A stretch of 64,000 nt of DNA from positions 1,378,440-1,442,439 of the forward strand of contig NZ_CP008874.1 in the NCBI RefSeq assembly GCF_001011115.1. The letters are read 5' to 3'. The notes beneath the pieces were generated by a model. It did not search any database. It was not told the DNA's origin and was given only the letters and a program-made list of their open reading frames with translations. The translations under genes and the position numbers were made by a program. Below, in pieces: positions 25,125-35,254 of this stretch. Position 1 is the first letter of the stretch. Each line of letters starts with the position of its first letter. The stretch comes from Halanaeroarchaeum sulfurireducens (lineage in GTDB: Archaea > Halobacteriota > Halobacteria > Halobacteriales > Halobacteriaceae).

Positions 25125-26177
25125 TCAATAGCCGCGCTCGATCAGATAATCGGCCACCTGCTCGAGACGGGCCCGGGCGTCGTTGTCCGGGAGTACCTGG
25201 AGGTATTCTTTGCCCTCTTCGACGTACTCCCGAGCGAGCGTGCGCCCGTAGTCGATGCTGCCCGCCTCCTCGAGAACGGCGACCGCCTCGTCGATGGCCT
25301 CCTGGCTGACAGCGTCCGGGTCGTCGCCCGTGATGAGACCGTCGACGTCGACACCCTGCTCACGGGCGTGGTGCGTGACGATCGTCTGTTTCCCCTCGAC
25401 CAGATCACTCCCGCGCTGTTTGCCGAGATCGTCGCTGGAAACGATCAGATCCAGGATGTCGTCGTGAATCTGAAAGGCCTTCCCGACGGCATGACCGTAT
25501 TCTTCGAGTGCGTTGCGGGTATGTTCGTCCGCGCCCAGGAGAATGGCGGGGATCGAGGCGGAAGCCGCGTACAGCACGGCGGTCTTGCGGTCGACCATGT
25601 CCAGATACTCGTCGGTCCCAACGGTGGGACGTGTTTCGAACTCGAGATCCAGGGACTGCCCCTCGCAGATGCGAGTGCACGTCGACGCGAGCGTGTCGAG
25701 GGCGTCCATGGACCGCGCCGAAGGAGCCCCCGCGGCGATCATGATCTCGAAGGCCTTCGAGTAGAGGGTGTCGCCGGCCAGAATCGCGGTTTCCGGATCG
25801 TACTCGACGTGGACGGACTGAACGCCCCGACGCATCTCGTCCTGGTCCATGATATCGTCGTGGATCAGCGTAAACGACTGGATGACCTCGACGCTCACGG
25901 CCGCCTTCATCAGGTCAATGGGCGGTTCCCCCTCGACGAGGGTCGGGAACTCGCGATAGTCCTCGCCCAGCAGGGGCACGTCGAGGAGCGCCTCGGCCGT
26001 CAACAGGAGGATCGCTGGCCGAAGCCTTTTCCCACCGGCCTCGAGGAGGTACCGGGACGCCTCGTAGAGCCGTTCGGGATCGCCGATCGGCAAGTCGGCG
26101 TCGATGGCGTCGTTGACGAGTTCGCGTCGCCGTTGCACCGCTTCGAGCACCGTCTCCTCACGTGCTTCGGGTGTCAT
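25125..26177 (-). CDS. idsA: Geranylgeranyl/farnesyl diphosphate synthase
   Basis: A 350-residue trans-prenyltransferase that builds C15/C20 prenyl diphosphates for archaeal lipids. The first aspartate motif is LIHDDIMDQDEMRRG, the second QIHDDILDL, with GGKRLRPAI near the N-terminus and the lysine/threonine region DRKTAVLYAASASIPAILLG. It follows RNase J by 1 bp, in the conserved haloarchaeal isoprenoid operon. Confidence 0.95.
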   Translation of the reverse strand: MTPEAREETVLEAVQRRRELVNDAIDADLPIGDPERLYEASRYLLEAGGKRLRPAILLLTAEALLDVPLLGEDYREFPTLVEGEPPIDLMKAAVSVEVIQSFTLIHDDIMDQDEMRRGVQSVHVEYDPETAILAGDTLYSKAFEIMIAAGAPSARSMDALDTLASTCTRICEGQSLDLEFETRPTVGTDEYLDMVDRKTAVLYAASASIPAILLGADEHTRNALEEYGHAVGKAFQIHDDILDLIVSSDDLGKQRGSDLVEGKQTIVTHHAREQGVDVDGLITGDDPDAVSQEAIDEAVAVLEEAGSIDYGRTLAREYVEEGKEYLQVLPDNDARARLEQVADYLIERGY

Positions 26178-26178
26178 C

Positions 26179-27525
26179 TCACTCGACGAGCTGTATTCTG
26201 TTGCCGTTGCGCGTCACGTGCAGGTCACGGCCGACGTCGTAGCCCATACCTTCTGCGAGTTCGACGTACGGTGCGTACCCCTCCATGCTCTGGTGTGCGG
26301 GAATGACGTTCTGGGGCTGGAGCGCGTCCAGCATCTGGTAGTGGCCTTCCTGGCTGAGGTGGCCGGAGACGTGGATCTCGTCGTAGATGCGCGCGCCCTG
26401 CATCTGGAGCAGTTGTTCGGCCTGGTAGCGCTGGCCCTCGTTCGTCGGTTCCGGGATGATGCGCGCCGAGAAGATGACCTTGTCGCCGTCCTCCAGTTCG
26501 AAGGGCGTCTCCCCCCGGCCCATCCGGGTGAGCATGGCGCGCGGTTCACCCTGATGACCGGTGACGATCGGCAGGAAGTTGCCCTTTCCTTCGTTCATGA
26601 TACGCTTGAACGCCCGGTCGACGCTCTTTCGGTGGCCGAACATACCGAGATTGTCGGGAAAGTCCACGTAGCCCATGCGCTCTGCAGCACCCGAGTAGTG
26701 TTCCATCGACCGGCCGAGGAGAATGGGCTGGCGACCGATCTCCTTGGCGAACTCGACCAGGCTGCTAACCCGGGAGATGTGCGAGGAGAAAGTCGTTGCG
26801 ACGATGCCGCCCGTGTAATCCTCCATACTCTTGAGCGTATCACGGAGGTGGTGGCGCGCGATTGATTCACTCGGCGTCCGCCCTTTCTTGACCGCGTTCG
26901 TCGTGTCCTCGATATAACAGAGCACGCCTTCCCCCTCGCGGCCGATCTCGCGGAACCGCTTCATATCGAATGGGTCCTCGAGGACCGGGTCGTGGTCGAT
27001 ACGTTTGTCCAGCCCGTAGACGATGGCACCCTCGGGCGTGTGCAGGACGGGGTTGATGGCGTCGATGATGGAGTGTGTGACGTGGACGAATTCGAGTTCG
27101 ACTCCATCGCCGATCTCCATCGACTCGCCGCCGGACATCGTAACCAGATCGTTGTCGACGCCGAACTTCTGTTCGCCCTCGAGTTGGCCTTTGACCAGCT
27201 CGATGGTGTACGGCGTCGCGACGATCGGTGCGTCGTAGCGGTGGGCGAGTTTGGAGATGGCGCCGATGTGATCGAGGTGGCCGTGGGTCGGCACGATGGC
27301 CTTCACGTCGCCCTCGAGTTCGGACATCACCCGGTCGTCCGGGATTGCGCCCATGTCGATCAGATCGAGGCTGTGCATGCGCTCGGTCTCAACGTTGTCG
27401 TGGATCAGAACCTTCGAGAGGTTGAGCCCCATGTCGAAGATGACCACGTCGTTTCCTGCTCGCACGGCAGTCATCTGCCGTCCGACCGCTTCGTATCCGC
27501 CTATCGTTGCGATTTCGATTTCCAT
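26179..27525 (-). CDS. rnj: Archaeal RNase J (5'-3' exoribonuclease)
   Basis: A 448-residue beta-CASP metallo-beta-lactamase nuclease. The HxHxDH motif is HGHLDH (His81, His83, Asp85, His86); further metal ligands are in [11 protein letters not shown] and the C-terminal [19 protein letters not shown] and [11 protein letters not shown]. Archaeal RNase J degrades RNA 5' to 3'. Its fixed place between the prenyl-kinase genes and idsA is a known haloarchaeal arrangement whose reason is unclear. Confidence 0.94.
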   Translation of the reverse strand: MEIEIATIGGYEAVGRQMTAVRAGNDVVIFDMGLNLSKVLIHDNVETERMHSLDLIDMGAIPDDRVMSELEGDVKAIVPTHGHLDHIGAISKLAHRYDAPIVATPYTIELVKGQLEGEQKFGVDNDLVTMSGGESMEIGDGVELEFVHVTHSIIDAINPVLHTPEGAIVYGLDKRIDHDPVLEDPFDMKRFREIGREGEGVLCYIEDTTNAVKKGRTPSESIARHHLRDTLKSMEDYTGGIVATTFSSHISRVSSLVEFAKEIGRQPILLGRSMEHYSGAAERMGYVDFPDNLGMFGHRKSVDRAFKRIMNEGKGNFLPIVTGHQGEPRAMLTRMGRGETPFELEDGDKVIFSARIIPEPTNEGQRYQAEQLLQMQGARIYDEIHVSGHLSQEGHYQMLDALQPQNVIPAHQSMEGYAPYVELAEGMGYDVGRDLHVTRNGNRIQLVE

Positions 27526-27705
27526 AGTTGGATCACTGAATGCCGCTGTGCGGCCCGCTCAGTACTGAAACCCGCCACGTGCTCGGCGTCGGCGTCCCCG
27601 GCGTCTTGCAGCCGTCGGTCGCCGCCGCGTTATCGCCCGCGACGGCCTCGTTAGGGGTACGTATGTGGCCATCTATTAAAAAGAGCGGGTTTGCCGGATG
27701 CCAAC
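27526..27705. other. Gap between ipk and rnj
   Basis: A 180-bp stretch without a gene. On the minus strand a TTTTTAATA element (about 27672-27680) may be a separate promoter for rnj-idsA with a leader of roughly 120 nt. Nothing else is recognised. Confidence 0.4.
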
Positions 27706-28449
27706 TCACGGGCTCGGACCGATACGGGTCCCTGCCTCCGCTCCCGACAGAAACGGTCCGATGTCCTCGAGGCCGAAGACGTACGCCGGGGCCGTCGCGT
27801 CCAACAGAGACTCGACCTTGGCTGCCATGCCCCCTGTAACGTCCGTACTTCCACTACCGCCCAGAACGGTCTCGGCCTCGGCGTACCGTTCGATCGTCGG
27901 AACCACGTCGCCCTCGTCGTCGAGGACGCCCGGAACGGTCGAGCAGACCCCAATCCGTTCGGCATCGAGTTCTGCGGCGAGCGCGACGACCAGTTCGTCC
28001 CCGCTGACGATTGTGGCCCCGCGACCCGCGGTCGCGAACACGTCGCCGTGTAATATCGGCACGAACCCTTCCTCCAGCATCATTGCGATGGTTTCGGTGG
28101 ATAGTTCGACGTCTCCGGCCACCGTACGATATCCCGCCGAAAGCGGTCTGACCGGCACCGCCGGTACGCCCGCCGCCCCGAGTTCGTCCGTGACCGTCGT
28201 AAGTAACTCCCCCATGGCGCGGTGGATCGCCCGGACGTCGGCCGCATCTGTGGTCCCCTCGGTGGCGCTCACGTTCCGATCGGCCGCGTTCGGATGACCG
28301 AACGAGCCACCGCCGTGGACGACGACGAGGCCCTCGGTGTCGGCCTCGGCGATGGCGTCGGCAGCATTCGCGAGTGCGGCGTCGTCGACGGTCTCGCGGC
28401 GATCCTTGTCCGTGACGACGCTCCCGCCCAGTTTCAGTATCGTCGTCAT
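27706..28449 (-). CDS. ipk: Isopentenyl phosphate kinase
   Basis: A 247-residue amino-acid-kinase-fold enzyme that phosphorylates isopentenyl phosphate to IPP in the archaeal mevalonate route. N-terminal TTILKLGGSVVTDK, then VVVHGGGSFGHP with the IPK-specific histidine (His52) that distinguishes it from carbamate and fosfomycin kinases, and the nucleotide-binding TDVTGGMAAKVE. It overlaps mevalonate kinase by 4 bp. Confidence 0.94.
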   Translation of the reverse strand: MTTILKLGGSVVTDKDRRETVDDAALANAADAIAEADTEGLVVVHGGGSFGHPNAADRNVSATEGTTDAADVRAIHRAMGELLTTVTDELGAAGVPAVPVRPLSAGYRTVAGDVELSTETIAMMLEEGFVPILHGDVFATAGRGATIVSGDELVVALAAELDAERIGVCSTVPGVLDDEGDVVPTIERYAEAETVLGGSGSTDVTGGMAAKVESLLDATAPAYVFGLEDIGPFLSGAEAGTRIGPSP

Positions 28450-29432
28450 CGTTCCAACCGGACCCCATCTGAGTCGAGGCGAGCCCGAAAGACCTGTTCG
28501 CAGTCCGGCGTGTACTTGAGGGCCGTCTCCGTGGCGTCGGTCTCGTCGAGGGCCACGATACAGCCGCCACCGCCCGCACCGGTGAGTTTCGCCCCCACTG
28601 CGCCCGCCTCGCGCGCGCCCCAGACCATCGCGTCCAGACTTCTGGCGGACACGCCCAGCGCGGAGAGGAGTCCGTGGTTGAAATCCATCAGCCGGCCGAG
28701 TTCCTCGACGTCACCCGCCTCCAGGGCGTCTTCGCCCTGCCGGACCACGTCTCCGATGGCCCTGACGGTATCATCTGCAAAATCGTACGTCCCTTTGAGG
28801 GCGCGAACGCCGGCGACGAGTTCCCCGGTGTCGCCGGCCCCGCCGTCGTAGCCGACGACGAACGGCAGGTCCGGTGCATCGATGGTCTCACACTGGTCGC
28901 CCTCGACACGGACTGCGCCACCCATCGTCGAGCAGTAGGTGTCCGCCCTGGACGCCTGGCCGTCCTGGACCTCGTGTTCGACGCGATAGGCACGCTCCGC
29001 GAGTTCCGACCGCGAGAGTTCCACGCCGAGTTCCCGGGTGGCGGCCTCGATCCCGGCGACCACGACCGCGGCGGACGAGCCGAGCCCCGCGCCAAGCGGG
29101 ATGTCGCTCTCGATGATGACGTCGAAGCCGGCATCGGGCCTGTCGGCCGCGTCCCGGGCCTCTTCGACGGCGGTGTCGACGTAGCCCATGGCCGCGTTCA
29201 CCAGCGATTCGGAGACGTCGACGGCCGGGTTCGCGTCCGTTGGCCCGCTGTACTCCACCGTGAATCCGTCGAGGCTCAGATCTTCGGCCTCGACGCGAAG
29301 TTTGTCGTCGGCTCGTTCCTCGACCGTCACCGTCGCCCGTCGCTCGATCGCGCATGGGACGGCCGGCTCGCCGTACACGACGGCGTGTTCCCCGAAGAGG
29401 TAGACCTTCCCCGGGGCGGATGCGGTGGCCAT
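28446..29432 (-). CDS. mvk: Mevalonate kinase
   Basis: A 328-residue GHMP kinase that phosphorylates mevalonate. Motif 1 is ASAPGKVYLFGEHAVVYGEPA, motif 2 (ATP loop) IPLGAGLGSSAAVVV, motif 3 VGAKLTGAGGGGCIVAL. Start ATG 29432; the frame is open further upstream but the family begins at MATASAPGK. It heads the mvk-ipk-rnj-idsA series. Confidence 0.95.
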   Translation of the reverse strand: MATASAPGKVYLFGEHAVVYGEPAVPCAIERRATVTVEERADDKLRVEAEDLSLDGFTVEYSGPTDANPAVDVSESLVNAAMGYVDTAVEEARDAADRPDAGFDVIIESDIPLGAGLGSSAAVVVAGIEAATRELGVELSRSELAERAYRVEHEVQDGQASRADTYCSTMGGAVRVEGDQCETIDAPDLPFVVGYDGGAGDTGELVAGVRALKGTYDFADDTVRAIGDVVRQGEDALEAGDVEELGRLMDFNHGLLSALGVSARSLDAMVWGAREAGAVGAKLTGAGGGGCIVALDETDATETALKYTPDCEQVFRARLDSDGVRLER

Positions 29433-29517
29433 ACCGATGGGTGGTCGCCGGCGAATAAAACCGATGCGGCTTCGAAACACCATCCCGCTTATCCGCCGGC
29501 CCGTCGAACCGTCGGGT
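29433..29517. promoter_or_regulatory. Divergent promoter region mvk / VOC protein
   Basis: The 85-bp divergent gap carries a TATA element for each side: TTTTATTCG on the minus strand (29450-29458), about 25 bp from the mvk ATG, and CGCTTATCC on the plus strand (29486-29494), about 28 bp from the other ATG. Both transcripts would be nearly leaderless. Confidence 0.55.
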
Positions 29518-30330
29518 ATGCGACCCGTCGTCGACCACGTTCCGTTCGCGGTCCGCGACCTCGCCGAGGCGAACGCACGATTCGAACGCGCCGGACTCCC
29601 CACCACGAGCGGTGGCACGCACGGCGACGGGACGACCGAGATGGCACAGGTCGTCCTGCCGGACGGCTCCTACCTCGAACTCCTCGCGCCGACCGGGGAG
29701 GGCGAACCCGGATTCTGGCCCACCGCCCTGGCGGTCGGAGCCGGCCCCTGTGCGTGGGGCGTCCAGTCGGGGAGCGTCCACAACGAACTCCAGCGGGTCA
29801 TCACGCACGACGTCCGGGTCGACGGCCCACACCGGGCGAGCCGGTCTCGACCGGACGGCACGCACGTCGAGTGGGACATGGGCTTTCTCGGCCCGGACGA
29901 CCGGGAGGTTCTTCCCTTTCTCATCGCCGACCGGACGCCTCGCGACTACCGCGTTCCCGACTCGGAACTCTACGGCAGTCCAGTCTCCGGTATCGGCTGG
30001 ATCGTCATCGCCGTGCGCGATCTGAACGCAACAATCGAGGAGTTTCACGACCTGTTCCGGTTGCCCGAACCGAAAACCGACGTCGACACCAGGTTTGGCG
30101 AGCTGGCGTGGTTTCCCGAGCAGTCGTTCGTCCTGGCCGAACCGACCGATGGCCAGGTGGCGGACCGTCTGGACAGCATCGGACCAGGGCCGGCGGCGGT
30201 CTTTCTCTCGGCGGAAATCGACCGAGCCCGGAATCGGTTCCCCCTCGAGGGCGCGCGGTCGCTGTTCGATCATCGCCTCGCCTTCATCGAGGAGTTCGAC
30301 GGTCGGCTGGGCCTCGTGAGCCGTGGCTAG
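29518..30330 (+). CDS. VOC/glyoxalase-like domain protein
   Basis: A 270-residue protein with two tandem glyoxalase-type beta-alpha-beta-beta-beta modules, starting VVDHVPFAVRDLAEANARFERAGL (residues 3-26) and IGWIVIAVRDLNATIEEFHDLF (about 160-180). It belongs to the VOC superfamily (glyoxalase, dioxygenase, bleomycin-resistance folds); metal ligands His7 and Glu (YLELLAP) are present in the first half. The substrate is unknown. ATG 29518 is chosen; the longer frame from 29425 crosses the mvk promoter. Confidence 0.78.
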   Translation: MRPVVDHVPFAVRDLAEANARFERAGLPTTSGGTHGDGTTEMAQVVLPDGSYLELLAPTGEGEPGFWPTALAVGAGPCAWGVQSGSVHNELQRVITHDVRVDGPHRASRSRPDGTHVEWDMGFLGPDDREVLPFLIADRTPRDYRVPDSELYGSPVSGIGWIVIAVRDLNATIEEFHDLFRLPEPKTDVDTRFGELAWFPEQSFVLAEPTDGQVADRLDSIGPGPAAVFLSAEIDRARNRFPLEGARSLFDHRLAFIEEFDGRLGLVSRG

Positions 30331-30366
30331 CGGCAGTGATCTGCGGAAAAGTGTCTCCCGCTCCGA

Positions 30367-31080
30367 TCAAAGTTCGTCGTCTTCGAAGTCGTCGAGCCCG
30401 TAGACGGGTTCGGCGCCGCGTCGATCGAGGGTCTCGTTGGCCAGCAGCCAGTAGACCACGGAGAGCGCGCGTCGACCCTTGTTGTTCGTCGGAACGACCA
30501 GATCGACGTTGCTCGTGGAGTTGTTCGAGTCGCACATCGCGATGACCGGGATGCCGACCGTGATGGCTTCCTTGACGGCCTGTGCGTCACCGATCGGGTC
30601 GGTCACCACGAGGACGTCGGGTTCGATGTAGCCCTCGTACTGAGGGTTGGTGAGCGTGCCCGGGATGAATCGCCCCGTGCGCGCCCGTGCCCCGACGGCC
30701 TCGGCGAACTTTTCGGCCGGGAATCGGCCGTACTGTCGCGACGACGTGACCAGGACCTGCTCCGGGTCGTAGTTCGCGAGGAAGTTCGCCGCCGTGCGGA
30801 TGCGATTGTCGGTCGTGCTCACGTCGAGAACGTACAGACCATCGGTCCGGACCCGGTGGATGAACCGGTCCATGTCCTTGGTCTTCTGCTGGGTGCCGAT
30901 GTGAACGCCGGCGCCGAGGTAATCCTCGACGGGAATCAGCAGATCGGCGTCCTCGTCGGCCATCACGTCCTCGGGCTGTTCGTCTGGCCCCGCGTCTTCG
31001 GCGGCGTCCGGCTCGGCTGCCGGTTCCGCGTCGTCGGGGGCCTCGAGGTCTGTGTCGTCTGTTGGTTCGTTTTCGCTCAT
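30367..31080 (-). CDS. rps2: Ribosomal protein S2 (uS2)
   Basis: A 237-residue archaeal S2 with a highly acidic 45-residue N-terminal extension ([19 protein letters not shown]...), then the core [46 protein letters not shown], and [29 protein letters not shown]. It overlaps enolase by 4 bp and is the last gene of the long minus-strand operon. Confidence 0.97.
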   Translation of the reverse strand: MSENEPTDDTDLEAPDDAEPAAEPDAAEDAGPDEQPEDVMADEDADLLIPVEDYLGAGVHIGTQQKTKDMDRFIHRVRTDGLYVLDVSTTDNRIRTAANFLANYDPEQVLVTSSRQYGRFPAEKFAEAVGARARTGRFIPGTLTNPQYEGYIEPDVLVVTDPIGDAQAVKEAITVGIPVIAMCDSNNSTSNVDLVVPTNNKGRRALSVVYWLLANETLDRRGAEPVYGLDDFEDDEL

Positions 31081-32276
31081 TGTGCCTCCTCGGCAATGCG
31101 AATAAGTTCGTTGAGCTTCGCGGTTCGCTCGCCGCCGACCGCACCCGTCTTGATGTACGGGGCGTCCGTGGCCACGGCGAGGTGGGCGATCGTCGTGTCT
31201 TCGGTTTCGCCGCTGCGGTGGGAGATGACCGGATCGTACCCGTTCTCCGTGGCCATTTCGATGGCGTCGAAGGCATCGGAGAGCGTCCCGATCTGGTTCG
31301 GTTTGACGAGGACGCTGTTCGCCGCACCGACGTCGATGCCGTGGGCGATCCGTTCGGTGTTCGTGACGAACAGGTCGTCGCCGCAGATCAGCGTCCGCGA
31401 CCCGACCCGATCGGTGAGATCGGCGAACGCGGTGAAGTCGTTCTCGTCGAGGGGATCCTCGACGTAGACCAGATCGTACTCCTCGACGAGTCCGGCGACG
31501 TACGAGACCTGCTCGGCTGTCGTTCGCTCCTCGTCGCCGTACCGGTAGACGCCGTCCTCGTAGAGTTCGGCGGCGGCGACGTCGAGGCCGAAGCCGATCT
31601 CGAAGCCGACGTCGTCGGTGACCCGATCGGTCGCCTCGGCGACGATCTCGAAGGCCTCCTCGTCGTCGATCGAGGGGGCCCAGGCTCCTTCGTCACCTTT
31701 CGCTGCGGGGATGTCGCGTTCGTCGAGGATATCCCCGACAGTTCGGTGGACCGCGGCGTTGGCGAACACCGCCTCGCGGACGTTCGGTGCGCCGACGGGA
31801 GCGGCGAGGAACTCCTGGATGTGCGTGGCGTCGGCGGCGTGTTCGCCGCCCCCCACGACGTTCCCCAGGGGGATCGGGTAGTTGCGGCCGCGGAACGCGC
31901 CGCCCAGATGCTGGTAGAGCGGTGCACCGAGCACGTCGGCCCCGGCCTTCGCGGCGGCCATGCTAATCGCGACGGCACTGTTCGCGCCGATGTCGGAGAA
32001 GTCCTCCGAGCCGTCAGCGGCGTGAAGTGCCGCGTCCACGGCGCGCTGGTCGCCGGAGAACACACGGCCTTCCAGCCTGGGAACGGCTTTCTCCCGGGCG
32101 GCGGCGATGGCCTCGTCGACCGGCAACTCGATCGCCTCGTGTTCGCCCGTGCTCGCACCGCTGGGCGCGGCCCCGCGACCGAAGCCGCCCGATGCGGTTC
32201 GTACCTCGGCCTCGACCGTTCGGTTGCCGCGGGAGTCGAGGATCGCCCGGAGCGATACCTCCTCGATGCGGGTCAT
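31077..32276 (-). CDS. eno: Enolase
   Basis: A 399-residue enolase (2-phosphoglycerate to PEP). N-terminal [16 protein letters not shown], the loop [12 protein letters not shown], metal ligands in [12 protein letters not shown] (Asp), [11 protein letters not shown] (Glu/Asp) and [10 protein letters not shown] (Asp), and the catalytic lysine in [12 protein letters not shown]. The [15 protein letters not shown] motif is intact. Its presence between RpoK and S2 in a ribosomal operon is typical for archaea. Confidence 0.97.
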   Translation of the reverse strand: MTRIEEVSLRAILDSRGNRTVEAEVRTASGGFGRGAAPSGASTGEHEAIELPVDEAIAAAREKAVPRLEGRVFSGDQRAVDAALHAADGSEDFSDIGANSAVAISMAAAKAGADVLGAPLYQHLGGAFRGRNYPIPLGNVVGGGEHAADATHIQEFLAAPVGAPNVREAVFANAAVHRTVGDILDERDIPAAKGDEGAWAPSIDDEEAFEIVAEATDRVTDDVGFEIGFGLDVAAAELYEDGVYRYGDEERTTAEQVSYVAGLVEEYDLVYVEDPLDENDFTAFADLTDRVGSRTLICGDDLFVTNTERIAHGIDVGAANSVLVKPNQIGTLSDAFDAIEMATENGYDPVISHRSGETEDTTIAHLAVATDAPYIKTGAVGGERTAKLNELIRIAEEAQ

Positions 32277-32450
32277 TCAGGTGCCCCTCCGAACCGTGAA
32301 CGGCAGGACGCCCTCATCGTACTCCTCGGCAGCGATGAGGATCGGCTCGGTCTGGTTGGTGTCGATCAGAACCGGCGCTCCGTAGGATACCTGGAGGGCC
32401 CGGGCCCCGATGATGCGTGCTTTCTCGTACCGATTGTATGTCTGTGGCAT
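32277..32450 (-). CDS. rpoK: RNA polymerase subunit K (Rpb6/omega)
   Basis: A 57-residue subunit, [20 protein letters not shown] with [10 protein letters not shown] and [16 protein letters not shown]. It corresponds to eukaryotic Rpb6 and bacterial omega and helps assemble the largest subunit. It lies just before eno with no gap (TGA 32277-32279, then the eno ATG). Being under 60 residues, it is easily missed. Confidence 0.96.
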   Translation of the reverse strand: MPQTYNRYEKARIIGARALQVSYGAPVLIDTNQTEPILIAAEEYDEGVLPFTVRRGT

Positions 32451-32455
32451 GCTCG

Positions 32456-32656
32456 TTATTGATACGGTGAAACGACGTCGACGAGGTCGTCGTGCGATAC
32501 GAGCATTCGCCTGCAGCAGTACCGATCCAGTCCCAGGTCGTCGAGTACCTCCTCGGGGTCTTCGTCACCTTCCTGCGTGGCAGCACGGGCCTTGTATTCG
32601 TCCCAGTGCTCACCCACCGGCTTGCCGCACGTGAAACAGCGGACGGGTACCATCAT
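32456..32656 (-). CDS. rpoN: RNA polymerase subunit N (Rpb10)
   Basis: A 66-residue Rpb10 homologue with the atypical zinc-binding CFTCG near the N-terminus and CCRRM near the C-terminus (C-x2-C ... CC). [15 protein letters not shown] and [18 protein letters not shown] are hallmarks. It follows rps9 by 12 bp and precedes rpoK by 5 bp. Confidence 0.97.
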   Translation of the reverse strand: MMVPVRCFTCGKPVGEHWDEYKARAATQEGDEDPEEVLDDLGLDRYCCRRMLVSHDDLVDVVSPYQ

Positions 32657-32668
32657 GGCTCTATCACC

Positions 32669-33067
32669 TTAGCGGTAAGATTTCTGATAGCGGGCACGGG
32701 CGCCTGGGCCACCCCACTTCTTGGCCTCGGACTGGCGCACGTCGTTGACGAGCAGGGTGCGGTCGAACGCCATGTAGGCGTCGCGCAGCTCCGCGTCGTT
32801 CCGGTGCTCGACCAGTCCACGAGCGATCGCCGTGCGAACGGCGTCCGCCTGACCGGCGAACCCGCCGCCCTGAATGTTCACGTCGACGTCGACCTGATCG
32901 CGGAGGTCCTCGTCGGCGATGCGGAACGGCTCCAGCATCTTCAGACGGGCCATCTCCGGTTCGACCAGTTCGATCGGTCTCGAGTTGATTCGTACGCGAC
33001 CCTCCCCGTCGCGCACGGTGGCGCGCGCGACGGCCGTTTTCTTCTTTCCACTCGTGTTAGTTACCAT
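32669..33067 (-). CDS. rps9: Ribosomal protein S9 (uS9)
   Basis: A 132-residue S9: [21 protein letters not shown] at the N-terminus and the invariant Arg-rich tail [14 protein letters not shown] that reaches the P-site tRNA. It overlaps the end of rpl13 by 7 bp. Confidence 0.97.
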   Translation of the reverse strand: MVTNTSGKKKTAVARATVRDGEGRVRINSRPIELVEPEMARLKMLEPFRIADEDLRDQVDVDVNIQGGGFAGQADAVRTAIARGLVEHRNDAELRDAYMAFDRTLLVNDVRQSEAKKWGGPGARARYQKSYR

Positions 33068-33498
33068 GTGACGTTCGCTCCCAGGTGGTCTGCGACTTCG
33101 CCGAGCGTGACGAAGCGGGTGTTCGAGAGCCTGTCGATGGACGTGCCGTCGAGCAACTCCCCGTCCTCGTCGAACGGATTGTCGACGTACACGCGGACGT
33201 TGCTGAACGCCTCGCGACCACGCTTCGATTTGTACGGCAGCATGCCGCGAATGGCACGCTTGAAGATGCGGTCGGGGCGTTTTGGGTACGCCGGGCCACG
33301 GTCGGACCCGAGCTCCGCTCGCTTCTGGTATTTCTCGAGGATGTCGTCCCTACTGCCGGTAATGACCGCGTCTTCGGCGCGGACGACCGCGACGCGATCG
33401 CCCTCGAGGGCGCGTTCGGCGACGTTCGTCGCAACGCGTCCCATCACGCAGTCGCGGGCGTCGATCACGACGTCGGCGTCGAACTCTGCCAGACTCAT
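33061..33498 (-). CDS. rpl13: Ribosomal protein L13 (uL13)
   Basis: A 145-residue L13 with [22 protein letters not shown], the [14 protein letters not shown]-type region, and [22 protein letters not shown]. It overlaps rpl18e by 4 bp at its start. Confidence 0.97.
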   Translation of the reverse strand: MSLAEFDADVVIDARDCVMGRVATNVAERALEGDRVAVVRAEDAVITGSRDDILEKYQKRAELGSDRGPAYPKRPDRIFKRAIRGMLPYKSKRGREAFSNVRVYVDNPFDEDGELLDGTSIDRLSNTRFVTLGEVADHLGANVTW

Positions 33499-33848
33499 GC
33501 GATCACCCGCACGTTCGTTCCCTCGGAGTACTGTTCCATTGCCTGTTCTAGATGTAGTGCCTCGCCGTTCGCGTGCTCGATCTTCGTCTTCGCGCTGGCG
33601 GAGAAGTCGACCGCCGCAATGGTGACCGACTTCTGGAGGGCGCCGGACCCGAGGACCTTCCCCGGGACGACGACCGTCTCGCCCTCGCTCGCGTACCGCT
33701 CGATGCGACTCAGATTGACTTCGGCGTGGCTCCGCCGCGGCTTCTCCAGCCGGCCGGCGACGTCACGCCACACGTCCGCTCCCGAATCTCGGGAGACGGA
33801 TTTAAGCTCGGCGATGAGGCTGCTAAGTCTCGGACTTGTCTTGCTCAT
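33495..33848 (-). CDS. rpl18e: Ribosomal protein L18e (eL18)
   Basis: A 117-residue archaeal L18e: [38 protein letters not shown] and [22 protein letters not shown]. It is the first protein gene after tRNA-Leu and is followed by L13-S9-RpoN-RpoK. Confidence 0.97.
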   Translation of the reverse strand: MSKTSPRLSSLIAELKSVSRDSGADVWRDVAGRLEKPRRSHAEVNLSRIERYASEGETVVVPGKVLGSGALQKSVTIAAVDFSASAKTKIEHANGEALHLEQAMEQYSEGTNVRVIA

Positions 33849-33887
33849 GCTACGGACTCCTTGGCAGTAATGAGCTGAATACGGGAG

Positions 33888-33972
33888 TGCAGGGAGCAGG
33901 ATTCGAACCTGCGAACCCCTACGGGACAGCGCCCTGAACGCTGCGCCTTTGGCCTGACTCGGCTATCCCTGC
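33888..33972 (-). tRNA. tRNA-Leu (CAG)
   Basis: An 85-nt class II tRNA. Acceptor GCAGGGA pairs with TCCCTGC plus discriminator A (33888); the anticodon stem CAGCG/CGCTG holds the loop TTCAGGG, anticodon CAG; a variable arm is present; the T arm is GCAGG-TTCGAAT-CCTGC. CCA is not encoded. It lies inside the ribosomal operon between rpoD and rpl18e, so it is probably processed from the long transcript. Confidence 0.97.
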
Positions 33973-33976
33973 ACGC

Positions 33977-33993
33977 CCACGCAAAACGCGTGG
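33977..33993 (-). other. Hairpin 5' of tRNA-Leu
   Basis: CCACGC and GCGTGG form a perfect 6-bp stem with a 5-nt loop, 4 bp upstream of the tRNA 5' end. In the operon transcript it may be a processing mark or weak terminator after rpoD. The rest of the 144-bp gap to rpoD holds nothing I recognise. Confidence 0.4.
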
Positions 33994-34116
33994 TTCGTTG
34001 AGCAATACCTCCTAACTCCCCGCCCTTGAAACCAATTTCGGTTGCAGGCACCGGGGCAGCCGCTCCTGGGGTCGGGGCGGGCGCCGCGGTCTGGTGGTGG
34101 GTCGGGGGGATCATTG

Positions 34117-34863
34117 TTATAGCTGGACGGCCTGCTCGAGCTCCGCTGCGCGGTCGTACAGCGTGTCGACCGCTCGGAGCACCAGCTCTTCGACGGACAT
34201 CGATCCGTCCGTCTCGACGTGGAAGACAAAGGCGTCCTCTACGTCGTTCACTTCGACTTCCTTCTCCGGGTATCGGTTTCGCAGATCGTTGTCGAAGGAC
34301 TCTGCGGGGATCAGCTCGCCATCCTCCTCGATGACGCCGCGGACCATCTGGGCCTCACTGTCCCCGTATTCCGCTGCGTCGCCGACGACCTCGACGTGTT
34401 GGAGATTGCGGTATCCGATCGCGACGCCGCCCTGGTGTTTGGCGTGGTCGCGACCACGACCGAGGACTGCGTCGGCCTCGAGTTCGAGACGCTGGTCCTC
34501 TTTGAGCTCGATGATCGGAATGTTCGTGTCCGCCGGCTCGACCATCGGATCCGCGGTGACCAGGTCGCCCGAGTAGGCGGTGCCGGGTCCCTGAACGTCG
34601 AGTGCGAGGGTGACCTCCTCACCCTCCTCGAACTCGCCCTCCGGGGTGGTCAGGGGGACCAGCCCCAGTCGGAGTGCGAGCTGCTCGTCGAACATCACGC
34701 TCGAATTCTCGACGAACCGAACGGTGTCGATGGAGAGCGTGGGGACGTCGGCCAGCATCGCCCGGCGGATGCCGTTGGCGAGCGCTGGCGTGATACCGCG
34801 AACGAGGAACCGGGCGTCCCGGTTCTCGTGTTCGATGAATTCGACGTCGAAGTCTCCTGCCAT
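34117..34863 (-). CDS. rpoD: RNA polymerase subunit D (Rpb3/alpha-like)
   Basis: A 248-residue assembly subunit that pairs with subunit L. N-terminal dimerisation segment [25 protein letters not shown] and [14 protein letters not shown]. The cysteine-rich Fe-S cluster domain of many archaeal D subunits is absent: no cysteines occur in the insert, as is usual in haloarchaea. It follows rps11 by 1 bp. Confidence 0.97.
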   Translation of the reverse strand: MAGDFDVEFIEHENRDARFLVRGITPALANGIRRAMLADVPTLSIDTVRFVENSSVMFDEQLALRLGLVPLTTPEGEFEEGEEVTLALDVQGPGTAYSGDLVTADPMVEPADTNIPIIELKEDQRLELEADAVLGRGRDHAKHQGGVAIGYRNLQHVEVVGDAAEYGDSEAQMVRGVIEEDGELIPAESFDNDLRNRYPEKEVEVNDVEDAFVFHVETDGSMSVEELVLRAVDTLYDRAAELEQAVQL

Positions 34864-34864
34864 G

Positions 34865-35248
34865 TTAGAACCCGCTGTTTTTCGGCGGGCGGGTGCCGTC
34901 GTGCGGGATGGGGGTCACGTCTTCGATGCGACCGATCTCCAGGCCAGCACGTGCGAGCGCACGAATGGCGGCCTGTGCGCCCGGGCCCGGGTTTCGCTGC
35001 AGGTTGCCGCCAGGACCGCGCACGCGGACGTGGACGCCCTCAATTCCCCGTTCCTGTACCGTCTCCGCGATCTGTTCGGCCATCTGCATCGCTGCGTACG
35101 GGGACGCCTCGTCCCGGTTCTGCTTGACCACCGCACCACCGCTCGACTTCGCCAGCGTTTCGGCACCGGTCTGGTCGGTGATGGTCATGATGGTGTTGTT
35201 GAACGAAGCGTGGATGTGGGCGATGGCCCATTTGGAATCTTCAGCCAT
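34865..35248 (-). CDS. rps11: Ribosomal protein S11 (uS11)
   Basis: A 127-residue S11: [20 protein letters not shown], then [25 protein letters not shown] and the conserved C-terminus [17 protein letters not shown]. Part of the S13-S4-S11-RpoD set conserved in archaea. Confidence 0.98.
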   Translation of the reverse strand: MAEDSKWAIAHIHASFNNTIMTITDQTGAETLAKSSGGAVVKQNRDEASPYAAMQMAEQIAETVQERGIEGVHVRVRGPGGNLQRNPGPGAQAAIRALARAGLEIGRIEDVTPIPHDGTRPPKNSGF

Positions 35249-35254
35249 GCGTAA

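Noticed and set aside
34117-34863. Loss of the Fe-S cluster in RpoD as an anomaly
   Set aside because: Absence of the cluster cysteines is usual in haloarchaeal subunit D.
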